From Citrobacter freundii (GTDB lineage Bacteria; Pseudomonadota; Gammaproteobacteria; Enterobacterales; Enterobacteriaceae), in contig NZ_CP099222.1 in assembly GCF_029717145.1 (NCBI RefSeq), forward strand, positions 4,030,001-4,094,000: DNA of 64,000 nt, given 5' to 3'. Shown in pieces: positions 18,261 to 28,770 of the stretch (position 1 is its first letter; each line of letters starts with the position of its first letter). A model generated the notes under the pieces. It worked only from the letters and a program-made list of their open reading frames with translations. It did no database searches and was not told where the DNA came from. The position numbers and the translations under genes are program-made.

Positions 18261-19304
18261 ATGCAAATCAAAACCCAATCCTGCGTTGTCGCGGGTAAGA
18301 AAGCTGTTGCCATTACCGACCAAAATATTGAATGGAATAATAAAGGAACGTTAGTGCAAATTACCCGCGGGGGAATTTGTGGTTCCGATTTACATTATTA
18401 TCAGGAAGGCAAAGTCGGTAATTTTACCGTTAAAGCACCGATGATTTTAGGCCATGAAGTTATTGGTAAAGTGGTCCAGAGTGATTCACCTGAATTACAT
18501 GAAGGCCAGTCGGTGGCGATTAACCCATCGAAGCCCTGCGGCCGCTGCAAATACTGTCTGCAGCATGAAGAAAATCAGTGTACGGAAATGCGCTTTTTTG
18601 GCAGCGCCATGTATTTTCCCCATGTTGACGGCGGCTTTACCCGGTTTAAAACCGTCGATACCGCGCAGTGCATCCCCTACCCGCAGCAGGCCGATGAAAA
18701 AGTCATGGCCTTTGCCGAACCGCTGGCGGTAGCAATCCATGCCGCGCATGAAGCGGGCGACCTGCAGGGTAAACGCGTGTTTATCTCCGGCGTTGGGCCA
18801 ATTGGCTGCCTGATCGTCAGCGCAGTGAAAACGCTCGGCGCAGCAGAAATCGTCTGTGCAGACGTCAGCCCGCGTTCGCTTTCGCTGGCGCAACAGATGG
18901 GCGCAGACACGCTGATTAATCCGCAACAAGACTCGCTCGACGCGTGGAAAAAAGAGAAAGGCTATTTTGACGTCAGCTTCGAAGTCTCCGGCCATCCTTC
19001 CTCAATCACCACCTGTCTGGAAGTCACCCGCGCGAAAGGCGTGATGGTGCAGGTCGGCATGGGCGGCGCGGTACCAGAGTTCCCGATGATGATGCTGATC
19101 GGCAAAGAGATCGCGCTTAAAGGCTCGTTCCGCTTTACCACCGAATTCAATACCGCGGTGTCGTGGCTGGCAAATAACGTTATCGATCCGCTGCCGTTAC
19201 TCAGCGCCGAATATCCGTTTACCGACCTTGAACAGGCGCTTATCTTCGCCGGGGATAAAACCCAGGCGGCGAAAGTCCAGCTCGTTTTTGAAGACATAAA
19301 ATAA
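18261..19304 (+). CDS. idnD: L-idonate 5-dehydrogenase IdnD
   Basis: A 347-residue zinc-dependent medium-chain dehydrogenase that oxidises L-idonate to 5-ketogluconate. Motifs are GGICGSDLHYY, GHEVIGKV, the four-cysteine structural zinc loop CGRCKYCLQHEENQC and GVGPIGCLIV. It is collinear with E. coli IdnD and four residues longer at the C-terminus (EDIK). First gene of the idnDOTR operon; CRP and GntR-type sites lie upstream. Confidence 0.94.
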   Translation: MQIKTQSCVVAGKKAVAITDQNIEWNNKGTLVQITRGGICGSDLHYYQEGKVGNFTVKAPMILGHEVIGKVVQSDSPELHEGQSVAINPSKPCGRCKYCLQHEENQCTEMRFFGSAMYFPHVDGGFTRFKTVDTAQCIPYPQQADEKVMAFAEPLAVAIHAAHEAGDLQGKRVFISGVGPIGCLIVSAVKTLGAAEIVCADVSPRSLSLAQQMGADTLINPQQDSLDAWKKEKGYFDVSFEVSGHPSSITTCLEVTRAKGVMVQVGMGGAVPEFPMMMLIGKEIALKGSFRFTTEFNTAVSWLANNVIDPLPLLSAEYPFTDLEQALIFAGDKTQAAKVQLVFEDIK

Positions 19305-19315
19305 GGAATAGCATG

Positions 19316-20080
19316 ATGAACGATCTTTTTTCACTGGATGGCAAAAATATTCTGATCACCGGTTCGGCGCAGGGAATTGGTTATTTACTGGCGACCGGGC
19401 TGGGCAAATATGGCGCGCAGATCATCGTCAATGACATTACGCCGGAACGCGCAGAAGCCGCCGTGGCAAAACTGCAGCAGGAAGGGATCCGCGCCGTTGC
19501 CGCGCCTTTCAATGTTACGCATAAACAGGATATCGACGCCGCCATTGACCATATCGAAAAAGATATTGGCCCGATTGATGTGTTGGTGAATAACGCCGGT
19601 ATTCAGCGCCGTCATCCGTTCACCGAGTTCCCGGAACAGGACTGGAACGACGTGATTGCGGTGAACCAGACGGCAGTATTCCTGGTGTCGCAGGCGGTCA
19701 CTCGTCGCATGGTGGAACGCCAGGCCGGGAAAGTCATCAACATCTGCTCCATGCAGAGCGAACTGGGCCGCGACACCATCACGCCATATGCCGCCTCAAA
19801 AGGGGCGGTAAAAATGCTCACCCGTGGGATGTGCGTTGAGCTGGCGCGCCACAATATCCAGGTGAACGGCATCGCGCCGGGCTACTTCAAAACCGAGATG
19901 ACCAAAGCGCTGGTCGAAGACGAAGCCTTCACCGCCTGGCTGTGCAAACGGACGCCTGCCGCACGTTGGGGCGATCCGCAGGAGCTAATTGGTGCGGCGG
20001 TTTTCCTCTCGTCCAAAGCATCCGATTTTGTTAACGGACACCTGCTGTTTGTCGATGGCGGCATGCTGGTCGCCGTCTGA
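19316..20080 (+). CDS. idnO: 5-keto-D-gluconate 5-reductase IdnO
   Basis: A 254-residue short-chain dehydrogenase that reduces 5-ketogluconate to gluconate. Cofactor motif TGSAQGIG, NNAG, and the catalytic Ser-Tyr-Lys in CSMQ...PYAASKGA are present. The tandem ATGs at 19313 and 19316 are both possible; I take the second by homology and spacing from AAGGA. It follows idnD by 11 bases. Confidence 0.94.
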   Translation: MNDLFSLDGKNILITGSAQGIGYLLATGLGKYGAQIIVNDITPERAEAAVAKLQQEGIRAVAAPFNVTHKQDIDAAIDHIEKDIGPIDVLVNNAGIQRRHPFTEFPEQDWNDVIAVNQTAVFLVSQAVTRRMVERQAGKVINICSMQSELGRDTITPYAASKGAVKMLTRGMCVELARHNIQVNGIAPGYFKTEMTKALVEDEAFTAWLCKRTPAARWGDPQELIGAAVFLSSKASDFVNGHLLFVDGGMLVAV

Positions 20081-20162
20081 TACAACACAACGCAACATCA
20101 CGCAGCGCCCTGGCGCTGCATTTTTGGCACACCACTCTACATAATTTATAAGAGAAAAGATT

Positions 20163-21482
20163 ATGCCATTAATTATTATTGCGGCAGGTGTCGCGCTGCT
20201 CCTGGTCCTGATGATTGGCTTTAAAGTTAACGGCTTTATTGCTCTGGTCCTGGTAGCGGCGGTCGTCGGTTTTGCCGAAGGGATGGATGCCCAGGCCGTT
20301 CTGCACTCAATACAAAATGGGATCGGCGGGACGCTCGGCGGGCTGGCGATGATCCTCGGGTTCGGCGCCATGCTCGGAAAGCTAATCTCCGATACCGGCG
20401 CAGCCCAGCGCATCGCCACTACGCTGATTGGTACGTTCGGTAAAAAACGCGTGCAGTGGGCGCTGGTCATTACCGGGCTGGTCGTCGGTCTGGCGATGTT
20501 CTTCGAAGTCGGTTTTGTTCTGCTGCTGCCGCTGGTGTTTACGGTGGTGGCCTCATCCGGACTGCCGCTGCTGTACGTCGGCGTGCCGATGGTGGCGGCG
20601 CTGTCCGTGACCCACTGTTTTCTGCCGCCTCATCCGGGACCAACGGCGATTGCCACGATCTTCGAGGCCAACCTTGGCACCACGCTGCTGTACGGATTTA
20701 TTATTACTATCCCGACGGTGATTGTCGCCGGGCCGCTGTTCTCCAAGCTGCTGACCCGCTTTGAGAAAGCGCCGCCGGAAGGCTTATTTAACCCACATCT
20801 GTTTACCGAAGAAGAGATGCCGTCGTTCTGGAACAGTATCTTTGCCGCGGTTATCCCGGTCATACTGATGGCGGTCGCCGCAGTGTGCGAAATTACGCTA
20901 CCGAAGACCAACAGCGTGCGGGTGTTCTTTGAGTTTATCGGTAACCCTGCTGTCGCCTTGTTTATTGCCATCGTCCTCGCCATTTTTACCCTTGGTCGAC
21001 GTAACGGACGTACGATCGAGCAAATAATGGATATCATTGGCGACTCTATCGGCGCCATCGCCATGATTGTGTTTATCATCGCCGGCGGTGGGGCGTTTAA
21101 GCAGGTGTTGGTCGACAGCGGCGTGGGCCAGTATATCTCGCACCTGATGACCGGTACCTCACTCTCTCCGCTGCTGATGTGCTGGACGGTCGCGGCGTTG
21201 CTGCGCATCGCGCTCGGTTCAGCCACCGTGGCGGCGATTACTACCGCGGGCGTGGTGCTGCCGATTATTAACGTCACCCATGCCGATCCGGCGCTGATGG
21301 TGCTGGCAACCGGTGCGGGCAGCGTGATTGCTTCCCACGTTAACGATCCGGGATTCTGGCTGTTTAAAGGCTATTTTAATCTCAGCGTCGGCGAAACGTT
21401 GCGCACCTGGACAGTCATGGAAACGTTGATTTCCATTATGGGACTCCTTGGGGTTCTGGCGCTTAACGCCATTCTGCATTAG
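20163..21482 (+). CDS. idnT: L-idonate/gluconate transporter IdnT
   Basis: A 439-residue member of the GntP permease family with about 12-14 membrane helices, including HCFLPPHPGPTAIA and ASHVNDPGFWLFKGYF, conserved in gluconate permeases. It brings L-idonate, 5-ketogluconate and gluconate into the cell. Third gene in the operon after idnO. Confidence 0.94.
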   Translation: MPLIIIAAGVALLLVLMIGFKVNGFIALVLVAAVVGFAEGMDAQAVLHSIQNGIGGTLGGLAMILGFGAMLGKLISDTGAAQRIATTLIGTFGKKRVQWALVITGLVVGLAMFFEVGFVLLLPLVFTVVASSGLPLLYVGVPMVAALSVTHCFLPPHPGPTAIATIFEANLGTTLLYGFIITIPTVIVAGPLFSKLLTRFEKAPPEGLFNPHLFTEEEMPSFWNSIFAAVIPVILMAVAAVCEITLPKTNSVRVFFEFIGNPAVALFIAIVLAIFTLGRRNGRTIEQIMDIIGDSIGAIAMIVFIIAGGGAFKQVLVDSGVGQYISHLMTGTSLSPLLMCWTVAALLRIALGSATVAAITTAGVVLPIINVTHADPALMVLATGAGSVIASHVNDPGFWLFKGYFNLSVGETLRTWTVMETLISIMGLLGVLALNAILH

Positions 21483-21533
21483 TTCGGCATTACCGGGGAG
21501 CACAAGCCAGCGCTCCCCGGCTCAGGAGAGAAG

Positions 21534-22532
21534 ATGAGGAACCACAGAATTTCTTTGCAAGATATCGCCACCCTGGCGGGTGTGACCAAAATGACGGTGA
21601 GTCGCTACATCCGCTCGCCGAAAAAAGTCGCAAAGGAAACCGGCGAGCGCATCGCGCAGATAATGGAGGAGATTAACTACATCCCCAACCGCGCGCCGGC
21701 AATGCTGTTGAACGCGCAAAGCTATACGCTCGGCGTGCTGATCCCCTCGTTTCAAAACCAGCTGTTTGCCGACATTCTGGCGGGGATTGAATCCGTGACC
21801 TCGGACCATAACTATCAAACGCTGATCGCCAACTACAATTACGATCGGGAGTCCGAGGAAGAATCGGTTATCAACCTGCTGTCGTACAACATCGACGGCA
21901 TTATTCTTTCCGAGAAATATCACACTTTACGTACCGTGAAGTTTCTGCGTTCAGCGACTATTCCGGTAGTTGAGCTGATGGATATTCAGGGCGATCGTCT
22001 GGATATGGAGGTGGGATTCGATAACCGTCAGGCGGCGTTTGATATGGTCAGCACCATGCTGGATAAACGCCCGCGCCACAAAATCCTATATCTGGGTTCG
22101 AAAGACGACGTCCGTGACGAACAGCGCTATCGCGGCTATTGCGATGCCATGACCCGCCGGGGTCTGGAACCGCTGCGCGTGAATCCGCGCGCCATCTCCT
22201 CCATCCATCTCGGTACCCAGATGATGCGTGACGCGCTGGCTGCGCACCCGGATGTAGACGGCGTGTTCTGTACCAACGACGATATTGCGATGGGCGCGCT
22301 GCTGCTGTGCCGCGAGCGCAATCTGGCTGTGCCGGAGCAGATCTCGATTGCCGGATTCCACGGGCTGGAAATGGGCAGGCAGATGATCCCAAGCCTCGCG
22401 AGCGTAATCACCCCACGTTTCGACATTGGTCGCATGGCGGCGCAGATGTTGCTCAGTAAAATCAAGAACAACGACCATAACCACAACACCGTAGATTTGG
22501 GATATCAGATTTATCACGGCAATACGCTTTAA
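21534..22532 (+). CDS. idnR: idonate regulator IdnR
   Basis: A 332-residue LacI-family regulator. The N-terminal helix-turn-helix is ISLQDIATLAGVTKMTVSRYI, followed by a periplasmic-binding-protein-like effector domain (LYLGSKDDVRDEQRYRGYCDAM). In E. coli IdnR with idonate or 5-ketogluconate activates idnDOTR and idnK and represses the gntI genes. Last gene of the operon. Confidence 0.94.
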   Translation: MRNHRISLQDIATLAGVTKMTVSRYIRSPKKVAKETGERIAQIMEEINYIPNRAPAMLLNAQSYTLGVLIPSFQNQLFADILAGIESVTSDHNYQTLIANYNYDRESEEESVINLLSYNIDGIILSEKYHTLRTVKFLRSATIPVVELMDIQGDRLDMEVGFDNRQAAFDMVSTMLDKRPRHKILYLGSKDDVRDEQRYRGYCDAMTRRGLEPLRVNPRAISSIHLGTQMMRDALAAHPDVDGVFCTNDDIAMGALLLCRERNLAVPEQISIAGFHGLEMGRQMIPSLASVITPRFDIGRMAAQMLLSKIKNNDHNHNTVDLGYQIYHGNTL

Positions 22533-22611
22533 GTCATTTTATCTCCCCTGCGCATATTCTCTTTCATCGACATTGCCTATACTCCAGGCAGGATAAATGG
22601 AGGAAATCTCA

Positions 22612-24114
22612 ATGAGCTCACCCCTGTTAATTGCCCGCACGCCGGACACCGAACTGTTTTTACTGCCTGGCATGGCCAACCGCCACGGGCTGATTACCGG
22701 CGCGACCGGGACCGGTAAAACCGTCACCTTGCAGAAGCTGGCTGAATCGCTGTCGGAGATCGGCGTGCCGGTGTTTATGGCCGATGTTAAAGGCGACTTA
22801 ACCGGCGTGGCGCAGGCAGGACAGGCGTCTGAAAAGCTGCTGACCCGTCTGAACAACATCGGTATTACCGACTGGCAGCCGCATGATAATCCGGTCACGG
22901 TGTGGGATATCTTCGGTGAGAAAGGTCACCCGGTGCGCGCCACGGTATCGGACCTCGGCCCGCTGCTGCTGGCCCGCCTGCTGAACCTGAACGATGTGCA
23001 GTCCGGCGTGCTGGATATTATCTTCCGCATTGCCGATGACCAGGGGCTGCTGCTGCTCGATTTCAAAGACCTGCGGGCCATTACCCAGTACATCGGTGAT
23101 AACGCCAAATCCTTCCAGAATCAGTACGGCAATATCAGTAGCGCCTCGGTCGGGGCTATCCAGCGCGGGCTACTGTCGCTGGAGCAACAGGGCGCGGCGC
23201 ATTTCTTTGGCGAGCCGATGCTGGATATCAAAGACTGGATGCGCACCGACGCCAGCGGCAAGGGGATAATCAACATCCTTAGCGCAGAAAAGCTGTACCA
23301 GATGCCCAAACTGTACGCCGCCAGCCTGCTGTGGATGCTCTCCGAGCTGTACGAGCAGTTGCCGGAAGCGGGCGATCTGGAAAAACCCAAGCTGGTGTTC
23401 TTCTTCGACGAAGCCCATCTGTTGTTCAACGATGCCCCGCAGGTATTGCTGGATAAAATCGAACAGGTGATCCGCCTTATCCGCTCGAAAGGCGTCGGCG
23501 TGTGGTTCGTGTCGCAAAACCCCGCCGATATTCCGGACAACGTGCTCGGTCAGTTGGGTAACCGCGTGCAGCACGCCCTGCGCGCATTTACCCCCAAAGA
23601 CCAGAAGGCGGTGAAAACCGCGGCACAAACCATGCGTGCCAATCCGGCATTTGATACCGAAAAAGCCATTCAGGAACTGGGGACCGGCGAGGCGCTAATC
23701 TCGTTCCTCGATGCCAAAGGCAGTCCGTCGGTGGTGGAGCGGGCGATGGTGATTGCGCCGTGCTCACGCATGGGACCGGTAACCGACGATGAGCGCAACG
23801 GGCTGATTAATCACTCCTCGCTGTACGGCAAATATGAAGAAGAGGTTGACCGTGAGTCGGCCTATGAGCGCTTACAGCAAGGTGTGCAGGCCAGTACTGA
23901 GCAGCAAAACACACCTCCCGCCAACGGCAAAGCGGTCGCAGTGGACGACGGTATTCTCGGCGGGCTGAAGGATATCTTGTTTGGCAGCACCGGGCCGCGC
24001 GGCGGCAAGCGTGATGGTGTGGTGCAGAGCGTGGCGAAAAGCGCGGCGCGTCAGGTCACCAATCAGATTATTCGTGGCATGTTGGGAAGTTTGATGGGCG
24101 GAAGAAAACGCTAG
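22612..24114 (+). CDS. yjgR: YjgR, HerA-like ATPase of unknown role
   Basis: A 500-residue P-loop ATPase (DUF853). Walker A is GATGTGKT, Walker [14 protein letters not shown], and the sensor-like [14 protein letters not shown] follows. Similar to HerA/FtsK-type motor ATPases, but no biological function is established that I know of. I start at 22612 ([11 protein letters not shown]) by homology, with AGGA 8 bases upstream. The C-terminal 100 residues are low in order and rich in Gly, Arg and Lys. Confidence 0.92.
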   Translation: MSSPLLIARTPDTELFLLPGMANRHGLITGATGTGKTVTLQKLAESLSEIGVPVFMADVKGDLTGVAQAGQASEKLLTRLNNIGITDWQPHDNPVTVWDIFGEKGHPVRATVSDLGPLLLARLLNLNDVQSGVLDIIFRIADDQGLLLLDFKDLRAITQYIGDNAKSFQNQYGNISSASVGAIQRGLLSLEQQGAAHFFGEPMLDIKDWMRTDASGKGIINILSAEKLYQMPKLYAASLLWMLSELYEQLPEAGDLEKPKLVFFFDEAHLLFNDAPQVLLDKIEQVIRLIRSKGVGVWFVSQNPADIPDNVLGQLGNRVQHALRAFTPKDQKAVKTAAQTMRANPAFDTEKAIQELGTGEALISFLDAKGSPSVVERAMVIAPCSRMGPVTDDERNGLINHSSLYGKYEEEVDRESAYERLQQGVQASTEQQNTPPANGKAVAVDDGILGGLKDILFGSTGPRGGKRDGVVQSVAKSAARQVTNQIIRGMLGSLMGGRKR

Positions 24115-24130
24115 TACCTGTGTTACTTTG

Positions 24131-24232
24131 CCAGATAAGGCATTAACGCCTTATCTGGCCTCCGGGTCCTGAGTAGGCCGGATAAGCGCAGCGCCATCCG
24201 GCACTGCGTGTGACGTTGCCGGATGGCGGGCT
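24131..24232. repeat. REP/BIME cluster
   Basis: A short palindrome GATAAGGCATTAACGCCTTATC is followed by two opposed REP units (GTAGGCCGGATAAGCGCAGC and TTGCCGGATGGCGGGC), between convergent yjgR and lptG. Confidence 0.8.
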
Positions 24233-24236
24233 GTAA

Positions 24237-25319
24237 TTACGATTTACGCAGCATCAGCCACAGGCTTATCAGGAAGAAGCTGGCACTTGGCAGCAGCGCC
24301 CCGATAATCGGTGGAATACCGTATACCAGCGTCAGCGGGCCAAAGATCTGGTCCAGCACGTAGAACACGAAACCGAAGCTAATCCCCGTCACTACACGCA
24401 CGCCCATCGGCACACTACGCAGCGGGCCAAAGATGAACGACAGCGCCATCAGCATCATCACCGCCACGGACAGCGGCTGGAAGACTTTGCTCCACATGTT
24501 GAGCTGGTAGCGTCCGGCGTCCTGGCCGCTGGACTTCAGGTACTTCACGTAATTATGCAGACCGCTGATCGACAGCGCATCCGGATCCAGCGCCACGACA
24601 CCGAGTTTGTCTGGCGTGAGGTTGGTCTTCCAGGTGCCGCTCACGGTTTGTGAACCGGTAACCTGCTTCGGATCCTGCAGGTTGGACTCATCCACCTGCG
24701 ACAGACGCCAGACCTTATTGTCTTTATCAAATTTGGCAGAAGCCGCATAGCGCACGGACTGCAAACGACGCTGGTCGTTAAAGGTATAAATACTGATACC
24801 CCCTAACTCTTCGTCGCCTTTCACCCGTTCGATGTAGACAAAGCTGTCGCCGTCTTTCGCCCACAGCCCTTGCTGGGTAGACAGCAGCGAGCCACCGTAC
24901 ATCTGCTGTGCGCGGTAGTTACGCGCCATCTGTTCACCCTGCGGCGCAACCCATTCCCCGATGGCCATCGTCAACAGCACCAGCGGAATAGCGGTTTTCA
25001 TCACCGACAGCGCAACCTGCATCCGGGTAAAACCAGACGCCTGCATCACCACCAGTTCACTACGCTGGGCCAGCATGCCCAATCCCAGCAGCGCGCCGAG
25101 CAGCGCCGCCATCGGGAAGAAGATCTGAATGTCTTTAGGGGCACTGAGCAGCGTATACAGCCCGGCCCCCATCGCGTCGTAGCTCCCCTGCCCGGCCTTT
25201 TTCAACTGGTCAACAAACTTGATGATGCCGGAGAGCGACACCAGCATGAACAACGTCATCATGATGGTGGTGAAAATGGTTTTACCGATATAGCGGTCAA
25301 GTACACCAAAGGGCTGCAT
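24237..25319 (-). CDS. lptG: LPS transport permease LptG
   Basis: A 360-residue inner-membrane component of the LptB2FGC ABC transporter that extracts lipopolysaccharide toward the outer membrane. It shows six hydrophobic helices with a large periplasmic beta-jellyroll domain (roughly residues 130-260) in the middle. The start ATG shares one base with the lptF stop (TAATG), so the pair is translationally coupled as in E. coli. Confidence 0.96.
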   Translation of the reverse strand: MQPFGVLDRYIGKTIFTTIMMTLFMLVSLSGIIKFVDQLKKAGQGSYDAMGAGLYTLLSAPKDIQIFFPMAALLGALLGLGMLAQRSELVVMQASGFTRMQVALSVMKTAIPLVLLTMAIGEWVAPQGEQMARNYRAQQMYGGSLLSTQQGLWAKDGDSFVYIERVKGDEELGGISIYTFNDQRRLQSVRYAASAKFDKDNKVWRLSQVDESNLQDPKQVTGSQTVSGTWKTNLTPDKLGVVALDPDALSISGLHNYVKYLKSSGQDAGRYQLNMWSKVFQPLSVAVMMLMALSFIFGPLRSVPMGVRVVTGISFGFVFYVLDQIFGPLTLVYGIPPIIGALLPSASFFLISLWLMLRKS

Positions 25320-26419
25320 TATACCGCTCCTTTACGCAGAAAACGGGCACGCAAGCGGCGCACAGGCACCGTATCCCACAGGTTAAGCGCAATCGCCAGA
25401 GCCAGATAACTCAGGTTAACCGTCCACATCCAGAACACTGGATCCAGTTTCCCTTTGCCGCCGTTCGACTTCAGTGAGGTCTGGATCAGGAAGAACATCA
25501 GATACAGCAGCATGGCGGGCAGCATCGACAGTACGCGTCCCTGACGTGGGTTCACCACACTCAGCGGTACCACCATCAGCGCCATCATCGCCACCGTGAA
25601 TACTAACGTGATACGCCAGTGCAGCTCCGCACGGGCGCGATCGGTGTCGGTCGTCCACAGCGTGTGCATACTCATCTGGTCGGTATCGTTCGGATCCAGC
25701 GCCACGGCCTGATGGCCGATAATCGCCTGATAGTCCTTGAAGTCGGTAATGCGGAAGTCACGCAGCAGCGCGGTCCCTTCAAAGCGCGTACCTTCGTTCA
25801 GCGACACCACCTGGGAGCCATCGCGCAGTTGCGTCAGATGTCCGGAATCGGCCACGACCACGGAAGGACGGGCGTTACCTTTTGGGCGGATCTGCGCGAG
25901 GAACACATCTTTGAAATTACTGCCATCGACGCTTTCGATAAACAGCACCGAGCTGCCGTTAGTGGCCTGCTGGAACTGTCCCTGCGCGAGTGCCGCCATG
26001 CCGGGGTTCGCTTTCGCTTCCGCCAGCACTTCGTCCTGATGCTTTGAAGACCAGGGCCCCGCCCACATCACGTTGATCGCCGCAAAGATACTGGTAAACA
26101 GCGCCAGCACCATCGCCGCTTTTACCAGTACGGCCTTACTCAGCCCGCAGGCGTGCATCACCGTAATTTCACTTTCGGTATACAGTTTGCCCAGCGTCAT
26201 GAGCAGCCCGAGGAACAGGCTTAATGGCAAGATAAGTTGCGCCATTTCTGGCACGCCCAGCCCCAGCAGCGAGAGCACCAGATTTGCCGGGATGTCACCG
26301 TCAACCGCCGCACCGAGGATCCTGACCAGCTTTTGACAAAAGAAGATCAACAGCAGGATGAATAGGATCGCAAGTTGGCTTTTGAGCGTTTCCCGTACCA
26401 GATATCTTATGATTATCAC
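25319..26419 (-). CDS. lptF: LPS transport permease LptF
   Basis: The 366-residue partner of LptG with the same topology: N-terminal helices (IIRYLVRETLKSQLAILFILLL), a central periplasmic domain and C-terminal helices. It forms the gate through which LPS enters the Lpt bridge. It is divergent from pepA across 266 bp that must contain both promoters. Essential in E. coli and fully intact here. Confidence 0.96.
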   Translation of the reverse strand: MIIIRYLVRETLKSQLAILFILLLIFFCQKLVRILGAAVDGDIPANLVLSLLGLGVPEMAQLILPLSLFLGLLMTLGKLYTESEITVMHACGLSKAVLVKAAMVLALFTSIFAAINVMWAGPWSSKHQDEVLAEAKANPGMAALAQGQFQQATNGSSVLFIESVDGSNFKDVFLAQIRPKGNARPSVVVADSGHLTQLRDGSQVVSLNEGTRFEGTALLRDFRITDFKDYQAIIGHQAVALDPNDTDQMSMHTLWTTDTDRARAELHWRITLVFTVAMMALMVVPLSVVNPRQGRVLSMLPAMLLYLMFFLIQTSLKSNGGKGKLDPVFWMWTVNLSYLALAIALNLWDTVPVRRLRARFLRKGAV

Positions 26420-26682
26420 TTTAAATACGCCCGTAAAAACCCGTCTTTTGCAGGAAAATAGCTTGTTTCATGGCTTAAACGTCATTTATTCTCTTGAGTC
26501 GTCGAAATCGTCGCTAAGATCATTATACTCAACGGATCCACCTCTCAGAAATTGTTCTGACGTGCCAATGCCGTAATAACGTTAAGATTAACACGAAGTC
26601 ACCGCAACAGCGGGTATGAGTTACGAAAGCTTGCAATTCTATCCGTAGCCACCGCCGTTGTCTTTAAGATTCAGGAGCGTAG

Positions 26683-28197
<1,515 letters not shown>

Positions 28198-28208
28198 GTT
28201 TGCTTGAT

Positions 28209-28291
28209 TGCCGGATGGCGCCGCATACGCGTCTTATCCGGCCTACAGTGAGTATTTAACCGTAGGCCGGATAAGCGTAGCGCCATCCGGC
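28209..28291. repeat. REP/BIME pair
   Basis: Opposed units TGCCGGATGGCGCCGC...TTATCCGGCCTAC and GTAGGCCGGATAAGCG...GCCATCCGGC between pepA and holC. Confidence 0.85.
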
Positions 28292-28326
28292 TTTGCATTT
28301 AAATCCACAACAAGAAGCCCCATATT

Positions 28327-28770
28327 ATGAGAAACGCAACGTTCTATCTTCTGGATAACGACACACAACAAGATGGCTTAAGCGCCGTTGAACAACTGGT
28401 GTGTGAAATTGCCGCAGAACGTTGGCGCGCGGGCAAGCGCGTACTGATCGCCTGTGAAGACGAAAAACAGGCTATTCGGCTGGATGAAGCGCTGTGGGCA
28501 AGACCGGCAGAAAGCTTCGTGCCGCATAATCTGGCGGGGGAAGGTCCGCGTGGCGGTGCTCCGGTCGAAATTGCCTGGCCAGAAAAACGCAACAGCAGCC
28601 CACGCGATCTGCTGATCAGTTTGCGCGTCGGCTTTGTAGATTTTGCCACCGCTTTCACAGAAGTGGTAGACTTCGTCCCTTATGAAGATTCTTTGAAACA
28701 ATCGGCACGCGAGCGCTACAAAGCTTACCGCGTGGCTGGTTTTAACCTGAATACGGCAACCTGGAAATAA
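28327..28770 (+). CDS. holC: DNA polymerase III chi subunit HolC
   Basis: A 147-residue chi subunit of the clamp-loader complex that contacts single-strand binding protein and psi (HolD). The sequence [28 protein letters not shown] and [22 protein letters not shown] region follow E. coli HolC. Its stop shares one base with the valS start (TAATG), so valS translation is coupled. Confidence 0.95.
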   Translation: MRNATFYLLDNDTQQDGLSAVEQLVCEIAAERWRAGKRVLIACEDEKQAIRLDEALWARPAESFVPHNLAGEGPRGGAPVEIAWPEKRNSSPRDLLISLRVGFVDFATAFTEVVDFVPYEDSLKQSARERYKAYRVAGFNLNTATWK